A stretch of DNA of 33,393 nt from a virus, in IMG/VR virus record IMGVR_UViG_3300037227_000085, positions 1 through 33,393 of that record. One strand, given 5' to 3'. The notes below the pieces were generated by a model. The model was not told the origin of the DNA and ran no database searches. It saw only the letters and a program-made list of their open reading frames with translations. The translations under genes were made by a program, and so were the position numbers. Positions 15,641 to 23,766 of the stretch are shown piece by piece; the first letter of the stretch is position 1, and the number at the start of each line of letters is the position of its first letter.

Positions 15641-15933
15641 CCGCGCCACCGTTAGGTTCTTCGACATCGCTAAAGCAGCACCTGTTGGCCGTCTGGAAGG
15701 CCACGGGCAAGAAACCGGTCCAGCTCGTGGAGCAGCCTCCGCTGCCGCCCGCGCTGGCATACCTGTGGGGTTGGTTTACCGAATTGCAGCAGGGCGCTGC
15801 ACCCCTCAGCTATCAGGAGATCCTGGCCTGGTCGCAGCTCACCGGGCGCCAGGCCACCGGAACCGAAGTGCAGGTGCTGCGGCAGCTAGACGCCATCTAC
15901 TGGAAACCCAATCCCAATGTCCGACACAACTGA
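15227..15933 (+). CDS. Tail assembly chaperone, -1 frameshift GT-type fusion
   Basis: Slipping back one base on T TTT TTC (15583-15589) joins the first 121 residues of the G frame to a second domain read from 15589: QEQLELLVQYTRAELELTAP, then VWKATGKKPVQL, AYLWGWFTELQQG and QVLRQLDAIYWKPNP, ending at TGA 15931-15933. The T domain has no plausible start of its own near the junction. The resulting 235-aa G-T protein recruits tail tube subunits to the tape measure in lambda-type phages. The end overlaps the tape measure start by 17 nt. Confidence 0.88.
15583..15639 (+). promoter_or_regulatory. Programmed -1 ribosomal frameshift signal
   Basis: The slippery heptamer T TTT TTC (15583-15589) is in the correct zero frame. 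After a 5-nt spacer (AAGAG), CAGCTCGAGCTC (15595-15606) is the exact reverse complement of GAGCTCGAGCTG (15628-15639), a perfect 12-bp stem with a 21-nt loop. The 3' arm overlaps the G-frame stop. Spacing and stem length are those of known stimulatory structures. Confidence 0.92.
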
Positions 15934-18415
15934 TCAAGTAGCACGCCTGGTCGTTCAGGTGGATAGCGACAAGGTCACCACGGCAAATAGTGCCCTGGGC
16001 AACCTTACGGCGTCCGCCAGCAAGGCCGAGACGGCTACCAAGGGCCTGATGGGTGGCGCGGCCAGCCTGGCGGTCAAACTGGCGGGCCTGGCCGGGGCAG
16101 CTCTGTCGCTGCACGCGGCCTATGAGGCGGTGGTCGCCAGCACGGAGAAGAATCAGGCCTTGCAGGCCAAGGTGGCCGCCAGCGGTGTGCAGTCCAACCA
16201 GCTGGTCAAGGAGATGGTGACCCGGCTGCGCGAGATGGAGACGGTGCGCGCCCCGGTGGAGGATCTGACGGAGGCGTTCGTGCTGTTGCGCAATCGGGGT
16301 CTGGATCCCAGCAGCACCGCGCTGCTGGCCTACCGCGATCTGGCGGCCGGCACAGGCAACAGCGTGAGCACGGTGGCGAACGCCATCGCTCAGTCGTCGC
16401 AGGGCATGTACCGCGCCCTGAATCAGCTGGGCATCCGCGCCATGCAGGAGAGTGACGGCCTGCGCGTGGTGTTCCGGGGCAACGCCGAGAAGATCAAGGG
16501 CGACGCGGCCAGCATCGAGGCCTACGTGCAGAAGATTGCCACCCAGAACTTCGGCGGTGCCAGCGGGCGCATGGACGGTATTGAGATCATGGCCACGGCG
16601 ATGCACGACCTGGAGAAAGCCTGGGGCGGTCTGTGGCGCGCCGTGGGTGAGAGTGGCATCGGTGATTTGATTGTGAAGGGCTTTGGCCTGGCCACGGACG
16701 CCGTGCACGAGCTCACCACCATGGTGGCCAGTGGGCAGTTGCAGGGGTACATTCAGGCCATCATCGACAAGTTCGATGCCTTCGGTGTGGCCGCCGTGGA
16801 CGCGATCAACTTTGTGCATGATACTTGGACGCGTGGCATGCACCTCATCGGTCTGGAGGGCGACAGTGCGTTTACCTTCCTGCTGTCATCCATCAAGAAT
16901 CTGCCCGAGAACGTGACCGCCGTCGTCAAGGGTATTGGAGCTTCGCTGGGGCTGCTGGTGGAATACGCTGTGGCCACGGGCAGGGGCATGTACGCGGCCA
17001 TCACGGGGTACCTGAACTTTGCCTGGGAGTCGGCCAAGAACATCGGGCACCTGATCGTGGAGGCCATCAAGAATCCCCAGCTGGCCACGGCGGCCCTGGG
17101 CGAGTATGTGGCCAAGCAGACGGCGGATCAGACGGCGTTCGCCGGCACGCTGAAGAGCATCTGGACCAGCACCACGGACAGCATCGGCAACGCCACGGAC
17201 GCGTACACCGAGGAGATTACGGCCATCATGAACGAGCGCGACGCGGCGCTCAAGTCCTTTAATGACAAGACAGCCGCAGCCGACAAGCTGCGCGCGGCCT
17301 ACGACGCGGTGCACAAGGCAGGCCCCGGCAAGCTGGATCCCCTGAAGGGCGAGCCGATTACTCGAGGCACGGACACTGCCACCGAGGCCCAGGTGGCCGC
17401 GTACGAGGCGCTGAAGAACAGTTTGCAGCTGGAGGAGAAGGCCATCCAGGACAGCTACACCAAGCGCCTGGCGCTCATCCGCAACATGACCAAGGCGGGC
17501 AGCAAGGAGCAGGTGGACATGGAGCGGGCGCTGAATCAGCAGCTGGTCATCGACATGGACACGGCCAGCGCGCAGCGCCTGGACAAGACCATCCAGCTGG
17601 AGCAGGATCTGCGCGACGCCGTGGCCAGTGGCAACCTGATGAAGGTGGACCAGCTGCGAGCACAACTGGACCAGGAGAATCAGAAGGTAGCGGAGGCCTA
17701 CGAATTCCGCAAGCAGCTTATTCTGAACGCCACGGGCATCACCGAGGAAGAGCGGCAGAAGAAACTGGTGGCCCTCGAGACCAGATACACCGCCATGCAG
17801 CGGCAGCTGGAGCTGGCGCGCAATCAGGCCACGCTGGCCACAGCGGCGGACTTCTTCGGCAACCTGTCCAAGGCGGCCAGCGCGTTCGGCAGCAAGGGGG
17901 CCAAGATTGCCAAGGCAGCGGCCATTGTCCAGGCCACGATCAAGACCTACGAGAGCGCCACCAGCGCCTACGCTGCACTGGCGGGCATTCCCTACATCGG
18001 CCCGGCCCTGGGCGCTGCCGCAGCTGCGGCTGCCATTGCCGGGGGCATGGCCAACATCGCGCAAATCCGCGCCCAGGACTACTCGGGCGCCTACGCCATG
18101 GGCGGCTCGATCCCGGCCGGGAAGTACGGTCTCGTAGGTGAGGCGGGCATCCCTGAGCTGGTCCAGGGACCGGCCACGGTCACCGGAGGCGCCGCTACGG
18201 CTGCCCTGTTGCGCGGCGGTGGCACGACCATCAACATCATCAACAATGCCGGTGTAGACGTGAGCACCCAGACCCGTGACACCGACGACGGCCAGGTGGT
18301 GGAGGTGCTGCTGAAGAAAGTTGAGGACCGGCTGAGCTCCGGTCTGCAAACCGGGGGCACCAAGCTGGCCCGCACCATGGAAGGTCTGTACCGTCTTAAC
18401 CGCGCCAACGCATGA
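15917..18415 (+). CDS. Tape measure protein
   Basis: This 832-aa protein sets tail length. It is largely helical and Ala-rich. The N-terminus (TTDQVARLVVQVDSDKVTTANSALGNL) and the block ETVRAPVEDLTEAFVLLRNRGLDPSSTALLAYRDLA (about 108-143) match the TMP N-terminal region. Hydrophobic stretches around 335-350 could cross the membrane. A long coiled coil spans about 440-640. A Gly/Ala-rich region (about 693-720) precedes the usual C-terminal motif AMGGSIPAGKYGLVGEAGIPELVQGPATV (about 729-757). By the general 1.5 angstrom per residue rule the tail would be roughly 120 nm. It follows the chaperone locus with a 17-nt overlap. Confidence 0.93.
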   Translation: MSDTTDQVARLVVQVDSDKVTTANSALGNLTASASKAETATKGLMGGAASLAVKLAGLAGAALSLHAAYEAVVASTEKNQALQAKVAASGVQSNQLVKEMVTRLREMETVRAPVEDLTEAFVLLRNRGLDPSSTALLAYRDLAAGTGNSVSTVANAIAQSSQGMYRALNQLGIRAMQESDGLRVVFRGNAEKIKGDAASIEAYVQKIATQNFGGASGRMDGIEIMATAMHDLEKAWGGLWRAVGESGIGDLIVKGFGLATDAVHELTTMVASGQLQGYIQAIIDKFDAFGVAAVDAINFVHDTWTRGMHLIGLEGDSAFTFLLSSIKNLPENVTAVVKGIGASLGLLVEYAVATGRGMYAAITGYLNFAWESAKNIGHLIVEAIKNPQLATAALGEYVAKQTADQTAFAGTLKSIWTSTTDSIGNATDAYTEEITAIMNERDAALKSFNDKTAAADKLRAAYDAVHKAGPGKLDPLKGEPITRGTDTATEAQVAAYEALKNSLQLEEKAIQDSYTKRLALIRNMTKAGSKEQVDMERALNQQLVIDMDTASAQRLDKTIQLEQDLRDAVASGNLMKVDQLRAQLDQENQKVAEAYEFRKQLILNATGITEEERQKKLVALETRYTAMQRQLELARNQATLATAADFFGNLSKAASAFGSKGAKIAKAAAIVQATIKTYESATSAYAALAGIPYIGPALGAAAAAAAIAGGMANIAQIRAQDYSGAYAMGGSIPAGKYGLVGEAGIPELVQGPATVTGGAATAALLRGGGTTINIINNAGVDVSTQTRDTDDGQVVEVLLKKVEDRLSSGLQTGGTKLARTMEGLYRLNRANA

Positions 18416-18810
18416 TCACCTGGACCACCTATTCCCTGCCCAATCCCACGGCCGACATCGGCAACAGCACGACCGTCTCTACCATCCGCACCAAGATGGA
18501 CAGCGGTCGGGTGCGGCAGCGCAGCCGGTTTACGGCCGCCGTGCGCAGCGTGCCCTGCACCTGGGAACTCAGCGATGCCGAGTTCAAGGTGTTCCAGGCT
18601 GTGTACCACTGGAAGCTGACCCAGGGCGCTGACTGGTTTACGATTCCCCTGGCCCTGGGTGCCAGCCTTACCACCTACACTGCGCGTTTTGCCACACCAT
18701 GGTCAGCCAAGGGATCCGCCGTGCTGCGCTGGACGGTGTCCGCGACTCTGGAGGTGGAAGTGGGCAGCGTGCTCACCGAAGCTGAGTTGGATGCACTTTT
18801 CTCCTCGTGA
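18412..18810 (+). CDS. Minor tail protein, lambda gpM-like position
   Basis: This 132-aa protein is coupled by ATGA to the tape measure. It is strand-rich, with VRQRSRFTAAVRSVPCTWELSDAEFKVFQAVYHWKLTQGADWFTIPL (about 35-81), resembling small distal-tail proteins that follow the tape measure. Order (H, M, L, K, J) supports an M-like role linking tube and tip. Sequence-level family identity is moderate. Confidence 0.7.
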   Translation: MITWTTYSLPNPTADIGNSTTVSTIRTKMDSGRVRQRSRFTAAVRSVPCTWELSDAEFKVFQAVYHWKLTQGADWFTIPLALGASLTTYTARFATPWSAKGSAVLRWTVSATLEVEVGSVLTEAELDALFSS

Positions 18811-18860
18811 ACACTTTGTTTCTAACCCAACCGATAGCACAACCTCTGCCGTTACCCTAC

Positions 18861-18865
18861 AGGAG
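18861..18865 (+). promoter_or_regulatory. Shine-Dalgarno AGGAG deciding the start at 18873
   Basis: AGGAG sits 7 nt before ATG 18873 and outranks the in-frame GTG at 18807, which has no site. It is one of a minority of true Shine-Dalgarno sites in this block. Confidence 0.75.
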
Positions 18866-18872
18866 ATCATAT

Positions 18873-19187
18873 ATGTCGAAACTGTTTCAAGGCTTCTTCC
18901 ACATCAACATCGGGCATATTGCCATCGCCACCATCTTTGTATTCGGCGTGGGCAAGTCATGGTCCAAGTACGATGCAAAAATTGACACAGCCATCAACAC
19001 TGAGTTGACCCATTACACGGCGCTCAAGGAGACTGATCTGGCTGCCTCAACGCGCATCGAGAAGGCTGAGGCCCAGACAAAGGACATCGCCGCGCTGACC
19101 ACGGCGGTCGCGGTGCTTTCCACCGAGGTGAAGAATCTCAGTGAGGAAGTGAAACGCCTGCGCACGCATGGCGCAGCGGAGGACTGA
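18873..19187 (+). CDS. Small membrane protein with C-terminal coiled coil
   Basis: This 104-aa protein starts at ATG 18873. It has one transmembrane helix (about 13-28, GHIAIATIFVFGVGKSW) and then a heptad-rich helix (ASTRIEKAEAQTKDIAALTTAVAVLSTEVKNLSEEVKRLRTHG, about 57-99). It interrupts the tail-tip gene series. Holin-like and spanin-like roles are both conceivable, but there is no diagnostic motif. The 179-aa protein at 28113 has the inverse architecture (coiled coil then TM). Confidence 0.65.
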   Translation: MSKLFQGFFHINIGHIAIATIFVFGVGKSWSKYDAKIDTAINTELTHYTALKETDLAASTRIEKAEAQTKDIAALTTAVAVLSTEVKNLSEEVKRLRTHGAAED

Positions 19188-19192
19188 CTGCA

Positions 19193-19702
19193 ATGCCCAG
19201 CACTGCTCTTACTGCCGCGATCAAGGAGGCCTACGCTTCGGCGCCGTCCAATGTGGTGCCCTGGGAGACGCTCCAGATTTCGCACCCGCTGCTGCCCGAC
19301 GGGTCACTGTTCCTGATCAAGGACCAGCAGGACCGCACTCTGCGTCTGGAGGACAGCAGCTACCAGCTGTTCAAGGCGTGCAGTTTCAACCTGACGCTGC
19401 CTGCTGCGGGCAACAATGGGGTGCAATCCATGTCCATCAGCGTGGACAATGTGGATCGCCAGGCGTCCGACTTCTTTGAGACCGTCAAGGACTCCGACGT
19501 GCCAGTGCTGGCCACGTTCCGGCCCTACCTGAGCACGGATCCAAACACTCCGCAGATGAACCCGCCGCTGGTGCTCTGTCTGTCAGATGTGGAAGTGCAC
19601 CTTACCGATGTAAGCGCCAAGGCCAGTTTCGGCAACCTGCTCAATCGGCCGTACCCGAGCGAGCTCTACACCCGGAAGCGTTTTCCTTCCCTGGGTCAAT
19701 GA
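19193..19702 (+). CDS. Minor tail protein, DUF1833 / lambda gpL-like
   Basis: This 169-aa protein has the DUF1833-type pattern: an N-terminal helix ALTAAIKEAYASAP, strands WETLQISHPLL and FLIKDQQDRTLRLEDSSYQLFKACSFNLTLPA, then QSMSISVDNVDRQASDFFE and VPVLATFRPYLSTDPNTPQMNPPLVLCLSDVEV. It occupies the gpL slot before the NlpC/P60 tail peptidase. GGAGG at 19178-19182 lies 10 nt before the ATG. The C-terminus ends in PYPSELYTRKRFPSL, typical of the family. It overlaps the next gene by 4 nt. Confidence 0.82.
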   Translation: MPSTALTAAIKEAYASAPSNVVPWETLQISHPLLPDGSLFLIKDQQDRTLRLEDSSYQLFKACSFNLTLPAAGNNGVQSMSISVDNVDRQASDFFETVKDSDVPVLATFRPYLSTDPNTPQMNPPLVLCLSDVEVHLTDVSAKASFGNLLNRPYPSELYTRKRFPSLGQ

Positions 19703-20133
19703 GCGCTCCCCACCACTGGATAGCCAAGTACGTCGGGGCACCCTGGCAACTGGGCGGCCGGGGGCCGCGTGCCTTCGACTGCTGGGGCTTGCTTTGGTGG
19801 GTGTACCGCACAGAATGGGGCATTGAACTGCCAGAATACGCGCACGTGCTCACCTATGACGCCGGCATCGTTGCCCGCGTAATCGACCAGGCCGTGCGCC
19901 AGGGCGCCCAGTCGGGCGAATGGCGACCCCTGGCGACGCCTGTGGATGGGTGTGCCGTTGCCCTGAGCACGCGGGAAGTCTACCACCACGTAGGAATTTA
20001 CGGTGACGTGGACGGGGGCCTGGTCCTGCATGCAGCGGACTACAAGAATGCTGCTGCACAGTCGCTCCTGGCCCTACGCGGCCGGGGGTATCGCAAAATC
20101 AACTTTTTTCAACACCATGGCTCGCATCGTTGA
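19699..20133 (+). CDS. NlpC/P60 family tail-tip peptidase, lambda gpK-like
   Basis: This 144-aa cysteine peptidase domain has the catalytic Cys in FDCWGL (Cys28) and His in HHVGIY (His96/97), with His111 in LHAADY as the third polar residue. These enzymes cleave peptidoglycan peptide stems and sit at the tail tip, opening the wall locally during DNA entry. It is ATGA-coupled to the gpL-like gene and overlaps the TipJ-like gene by 17 nt. This is a virion-associated enzyme, not evidence of a lysis endolysin. Confidence 0.9.
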   Translation: MSAPHHWIAKYVGAPWQLGGRGPRAFDCWGLLWWVYRTEWGIELPEYAHVLTYDAGIVARVIDQAVRQGAQSGEWRPLATPVDGCAVALSTREVYHHVGIYGDVDGGLVLHAADYKNAAAQSLLALRGRGYRKINFFQHHGSHR

Positions 20134-23100
20134 GATCTCCAACCCGTTTGAGCCGTTCTCGGATACCAAGGTGTCCGAGCACCCAGGTGGCATCACCATC
20201 CGCGAGTGGCTGCGGTTTGAATACCCCGGATTTGTGGAGTTTGAGCGGCCCACCATCTGCCTGCTGAACGGAAATCCGCTCATGCGCATGAACTGGAGCA
20301 CTCATCGGCTACAGAGGACAGACATAGTCAATTTCGTCACGATACCCAACGCGCCGGGTCTGCTGTATTGGATCATCATGGCCGTGGTGGTCATCGCCAG
20401 CGTGGTCATCGCACTGTCGGTGCCCAAGCCCAAGATACCCGGCGAGCTGGGTGGCCCGGACCCGGTGTACGATCTGAAGGGGCAGCAGAATCAGATGAAG
20501 CTAGGGGCGCCCATTGAGGATCCATACGGACGCTGCCGTTTGTGGCCGTCGTATGCGGCACGGCCCTACGGGCGGTACATCGGCAACGAGCAGTACGCAT
20601 ACGAGCTGTTTTGTCTGGGCCAGGGGGAGTTCGACATTGAGGCCACGCAAATCGAGGACACCCCCATAAGCAGTTTCCCCGAGGTGACCGTGGAAATCTA
20701 CCCGCCAGGCACACCAGTCACCCTGTTCTCGGACAACGTGGTTACCAGCGTGGAGGTGGCCAATCTGGAGCTTCTGGGCACCAACGAGACTGGCTACGGC
20801 TGGCTGGGTGGGTACATAGTCAATCCGGCCGGCACGCTTACCACTCTGCTGGAGGTGGACGTGACCCTGCCCCAGGGGCTGTACTTCATCGATGGCAAGA
20901 ACAACATGATCCAGCTGTCCTGCAACGCGGTGTTTCAGTACCGCGCTGTGGACGACACCGGGGCGCCCATTGGCAGCTGGACGGAGCTGGCCTTCTTCGA
21001 CAAGACGCTGGCCACTCAGACGCCACAGCGGTTTACCCTGTCGATTACGGTGCCCAGTGGGCGCTACGAGGTGCGGGCACAGCGTGGCGACGCCAAGGAT
21101 CTGCGCAGCCAGGCGGCCAACGTCATTCGGTGGGAGGCGGCGCGGGCGTTCCTGCCCAGCACCAAGAACTACGGCAATGTGACCATCGCGGCCATGAAGG
21201 CCAAGGCCACCAACAATCTGAACAGCAACTCGCAGACTCGGTTCAACGTCATCGCCACGCGCAAGCTACCCATCTACAACGGCACGACCCACACCTGGAG
21301 CGTCCCGACGGCCACGCGCAATCCAGTCTGGGCGGACTGCAACATCTTCCGGGCGGTCTACGGCGGACAGCTGGCAGACCAGTACCTGGACCTGCCCACA
21401 CTGACGACGCTGGCTGCGGCCTACGACGCGGCGCACATCTACTTCGACTGGGTGTTCGACCAGCTCATCACCCTGTGGGATGGTGCTACCACGGCGCTGC
21501 GCGTGGGACGGGCCATTCCCATGCTGGACGGCAGCCGGATCACGGCCATTCGCACCATACTCAAGACCGTGCCGACGGCCGTGTTCAATCAGGAGAACAT
21601 GGTGGACGGTAGCTTCAAGTACCAGATCAAGACGGCGGCCGTGGGGGACAACGACGGGGTGGAGATTACCTACATCGACTCAGTGACTTTTGCACAGGAA
21701 ACCGTACTCTGTGTGCTGGACGGCGAGGCAGGGGACAACCCGGAGAAGATCACCCTGGCCGGCTGCACCGACCGCACCCGCGCCTGGCGCGAGGGCATGT
21801 ACATCCGCGCCTGCCGGCGCAAGCTGCGCGAGAACATCATCTTCAGCACGGGTCTGGAGGGGCACATTCCCACCTACGACGATCTGATTGCGGTCTCCCA
21901 CGACCTGCCGCGCTGGGGCCAGGGCGGTCTGCTGCTGGGCATTGACGGGTACACCTTGGCGTTGAGTGAGCCGGTGACGTTCACACCCGGAGTGACCAAC
22001 GTGATTGCCTTCCGCAAGAAGGACGGCAGCGTGCTGGGGCCTTACACGGTGGTGGCTGGTGACGACGCCACGCATGTGGTGGCTGGCACACTGATCGACG
22101 CCGGCAATTTCCATTTTGACCACGTCAACGAGCTACCCCTGTTCCTGTTCGGCCAGGCGGCCGCCTGGGGCAAGCTGTGCCGCGTGCAGGGCCTGGCACC
22201 AGCCGGTGATGACTCGGTGGAGGTAACCTGTGTAGGAGACAACCCGGCCGTGTTCGACAAGGACGCAGCCACTCCGCCAGAGGTGGTGGACAACGGAGGC
22301 ACGCCAGATCCACCGCCCAGCGTGCCCCTGCTTGATTGTTCCAGTGTGCAGATTCAGCGCGACCCGATCAATGCTGCCAAGTGGAACGTCAGCTGGCGCC
22401 CGACACTGGGGGCCACGTCCTACATCCTGTACGTGTCCTACGACGCCGGCGACAGTTGGTCCCTGCTGGCCAGCAATGTGCAGGCACCCTACTATCAGCT
22501 GACAGCCGCGTCCACGCCGTTCAGGGTGCGTGTAGCGGCCGTGGGTGCTGCCCTGGGTCCAGCGTGCGACAAGGACAGCGGTGACGTGCTGCCAGGCCCT
22601 GTGCCGCCACTGCCTCCGGGTGAGCCGTTAACGTACGGTGACATCATGCCTGGCTGGCTGCCCGGTGGTGCTCTCAGTGTTGAGTGCAAGACGCGTGGAG
22701 GTGGCTACGGAATCGTCGGTTTCGATCCCTACATCAGTTCCATTCCTGTCAGGAAGTTTTTGCGATGGAGGGTTTCCGCAGGCAATGTCTATGGTATCCA
22801 CCACGGCGAGGAACCCGGTGGAAAGGGGTTTACCTGTTACATTACGGAAATGTCGGAGCGCACTGTCGATCCCATTACTGGGTGGACGACCCCTCAACCC
22901 CTGATTAGTACCAAGAATTTCAATGGGGCAGTAAATCCCCCATGTACTGGTGGTGGGACTGGTGGGACTGGTTATCATTCCGAAAGGTTGGACATGCAGG
23001 CTCAACCGAACATGTCCGGAGTTTCTGTCACTAAGACCGCAACAGTTTGGTCCTTTACTTCCGAGGCTGGGGTTGCGGCTCTTTTCGGTGGGGCGTGCCC

Positions 23101-23536
23101 GATTGCCACTGTGTACTTGCCTTCCCCACCGGACCCCGGCAGTATCACCTACACCCTCGACAACGAGGACACCGATGAGGCTGCCAAGGCTCGCCTAGAT
23201 GCAACGCTGGCAGCGTGGGATGATATTGTTTATGGGACCTGCGTGGCCCAGACTGCGATTTGGACGCAGCGCACTACAGGACTCTATGCTTTCTACCGTG
23301 ACCTCAAGTGGCACGTCTTCGGCACAAGTTTCCTGCCCTTCTGGGATTATGAGCTTTCTGTTGTCTTCTCACGCCGGCCAGTCGACGAGAGTGGCATAGC
23401 GACTGGTGCCTGGGCAGAGTACCTCACAGACACCTATTCTCTGGCACCGGGCCTGGATGGCGGAGTGGATCTGGTCGTGGACGTGCCCAACGAGAGGGGC
23501 TGGGAAACGCGCGTGGAGCGAACGGAGTGGGTATGA
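20117..23536 (+). CDS. Tip attachment / host specificity protein (TipJ, lambda gpJ-like)
   Basis: Starting at ATG 20117 this is an 1139-aa protein. It has an N-terminal domain followed by a hydrophobic helix (about 81-101, GLLYWIIMAVVVIASVVIAL) of the kind seen in gpI/TipJ proteins. The conserved TipJ core follows: KGQQNQMKLGAPIEDPYGRCRLWPSYAARPY (about 122-152) and LFCLGQGEFDIEATQIEDTPIS (about 165-186). A fibronectin-III-like domain covers about 738-825 (WNVSWRPTLGATSYILYVSYD). The last 300 residues are encoded in DNA with visibly different codon use (many T-ending codons) and have no recognisable domain, probably the receptor-contacting end. An alternative start at 20003 would overlap the NlpC gene heavily and is rejected. 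Confidence 0.9.
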   Translation: MARIVEISNPFEPFSDTKVSEHPGGITIREWLRFEYPGFVEFERPTICLLNGNPLMRMNWSTHRLQRTDIVNFVTIPNAPGLLYWIIMAVVVIASVVIALSVPKPKIPGELGGPDPVYDLKGQQNQMKLGAPIEDPYGRCRLWPSYAARPYGRYIGNEQYAYELFCLGQGEFDIEATQIEDTPISSFPEVTVEIYPPGTPVTLFSDNVVTSVEVANLELLGTNETGYGWLGGYIVNPAGTLTTLLEVDVTLPQGLYFIDGKNNMIQLSCNAVFQYRAVDDTGAPIGSWTELAFFDKTLATQTPQRFTLSITVPSGRYEVRAQRGDAKDLRSQAANVIRWEAARAFLPSTKNYGNVTIAAMKAKATNNLNSNSQTRFNVIATRKLPIYNGTTHTWSVPTATRNPVWADCNIFRAVYGGQLADQYLDLPTLTTLAAAYDAAHIYFDWVFDQLITLWDGATTALRVGRAIPMLDGSRITAIRTILKTVPTAVFNQENMVDGSFKYQIKTAAVGDNDGVEITYIDSVTFAQETVLCVLDGEAGDNPEKITLAGCTDRTRAWREGMYIRACRRKLRENIIFSTGLEGHIPTYDDLIAVSHDLPRWGQGGLLLGIDGYTLALSEPVTFTPGVTNVIAFRKKDGSVLGPYTVVAGDDATHVVAGTLIDAGNFHFDHVNELPLFLFGQAAAWGKLCRVQGLAPAGDDSVEVTCVGDNPAVFDKDAATPPEVVDNGGTPDPPPSVPLLDCSSVQIQRDPINAAKWNVSWRPTLGATSYILYVSYDAGDSWSLLASNVQAPYYQLTAASTPFRVRVAAVGAALGPACDKDSGDVLPGPVPPLPPGEPLTYGDIMPGWLPGGALSVECKTRGGGYGIVGFDPYISSIPVRKFLRWRVSAGNVYGIHHGEEPGGKGFTCYITEMSERTVDPITGWTTPQPLISTKNFNGAVNPPCTGGGTGGTGYHSERLDMQAQPNMSGVSVTKTATVWSFTSEAGVAALFGGACPIATVYLPSPPDPGSITYTLDNEDTDEAAKARLDATLAAWDDIVYGTCVAQTAIWTQRTTGLYAFYRDLKWHVFGTSFLPFWDYELSVVFSRRPVDESGIATGAWAEYLTDTYSLAPGLDGGVDLVVDVPNERGWETRVERTEWV

Positions 23537-23766
23537 TTCTGAAGAACAAGCACACCACCGTTCTCCGGCCAGACATGGTCGGTCCCAGACATCCGGAAGC
23601 TACCTTCGGCTTGGGTGACGTTGTGGAGGTGCTGGCCAAGCCGGTGGCGATCGTTTCTGATGCCGTCCTCAAGACCAATTGGAAGAACTGCGTCGGCTGC
23701 GGCGAACGCAAAGCGGCGCTCAATCAGGCCGTGCCTGACGTCAACCCTATCCACCTACTGCGATGA
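23533..23766 (+). CDS. Small phage protein with C-x-x-C-x-x-R-x-x-A-L-N motif
   Basis: This 77-aa protein begins at ATG 23533 (ATGA overlap with TipJ) and ends with an ATGA overlap with the fibre gene. The segment NCVGCGERKAALN (about 52-64) is a CxxC motif followed by RKxxLN, seen in small phage proteins near tail or lysis genes; two cysteines could bind a metal as a dimer. Its function is unknown. Tight coupling on both sides suggests that it is needed with the tail-tip proteins. Confidence 0.7.
   Translation: MILKNKHTTVLRPDMVGPRHPEATFGLGDVVEVLAKPVAIVSDAVLKTNWKNCVGCGERKAALNQAVPDVNPIHLLR

Noticed and set aside
15555-15941. A 128-aa plus-strand frame through the chaperone locus
   Set aside because: It is in neither the G nor the -1 T frame; the T domain is read by frameshifting instead.
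16886-18349. A 487-aa minus-strand open frame
   Set aside because: It is the antisense shadow of the tape measure gene, with no ribosome site and no domain.
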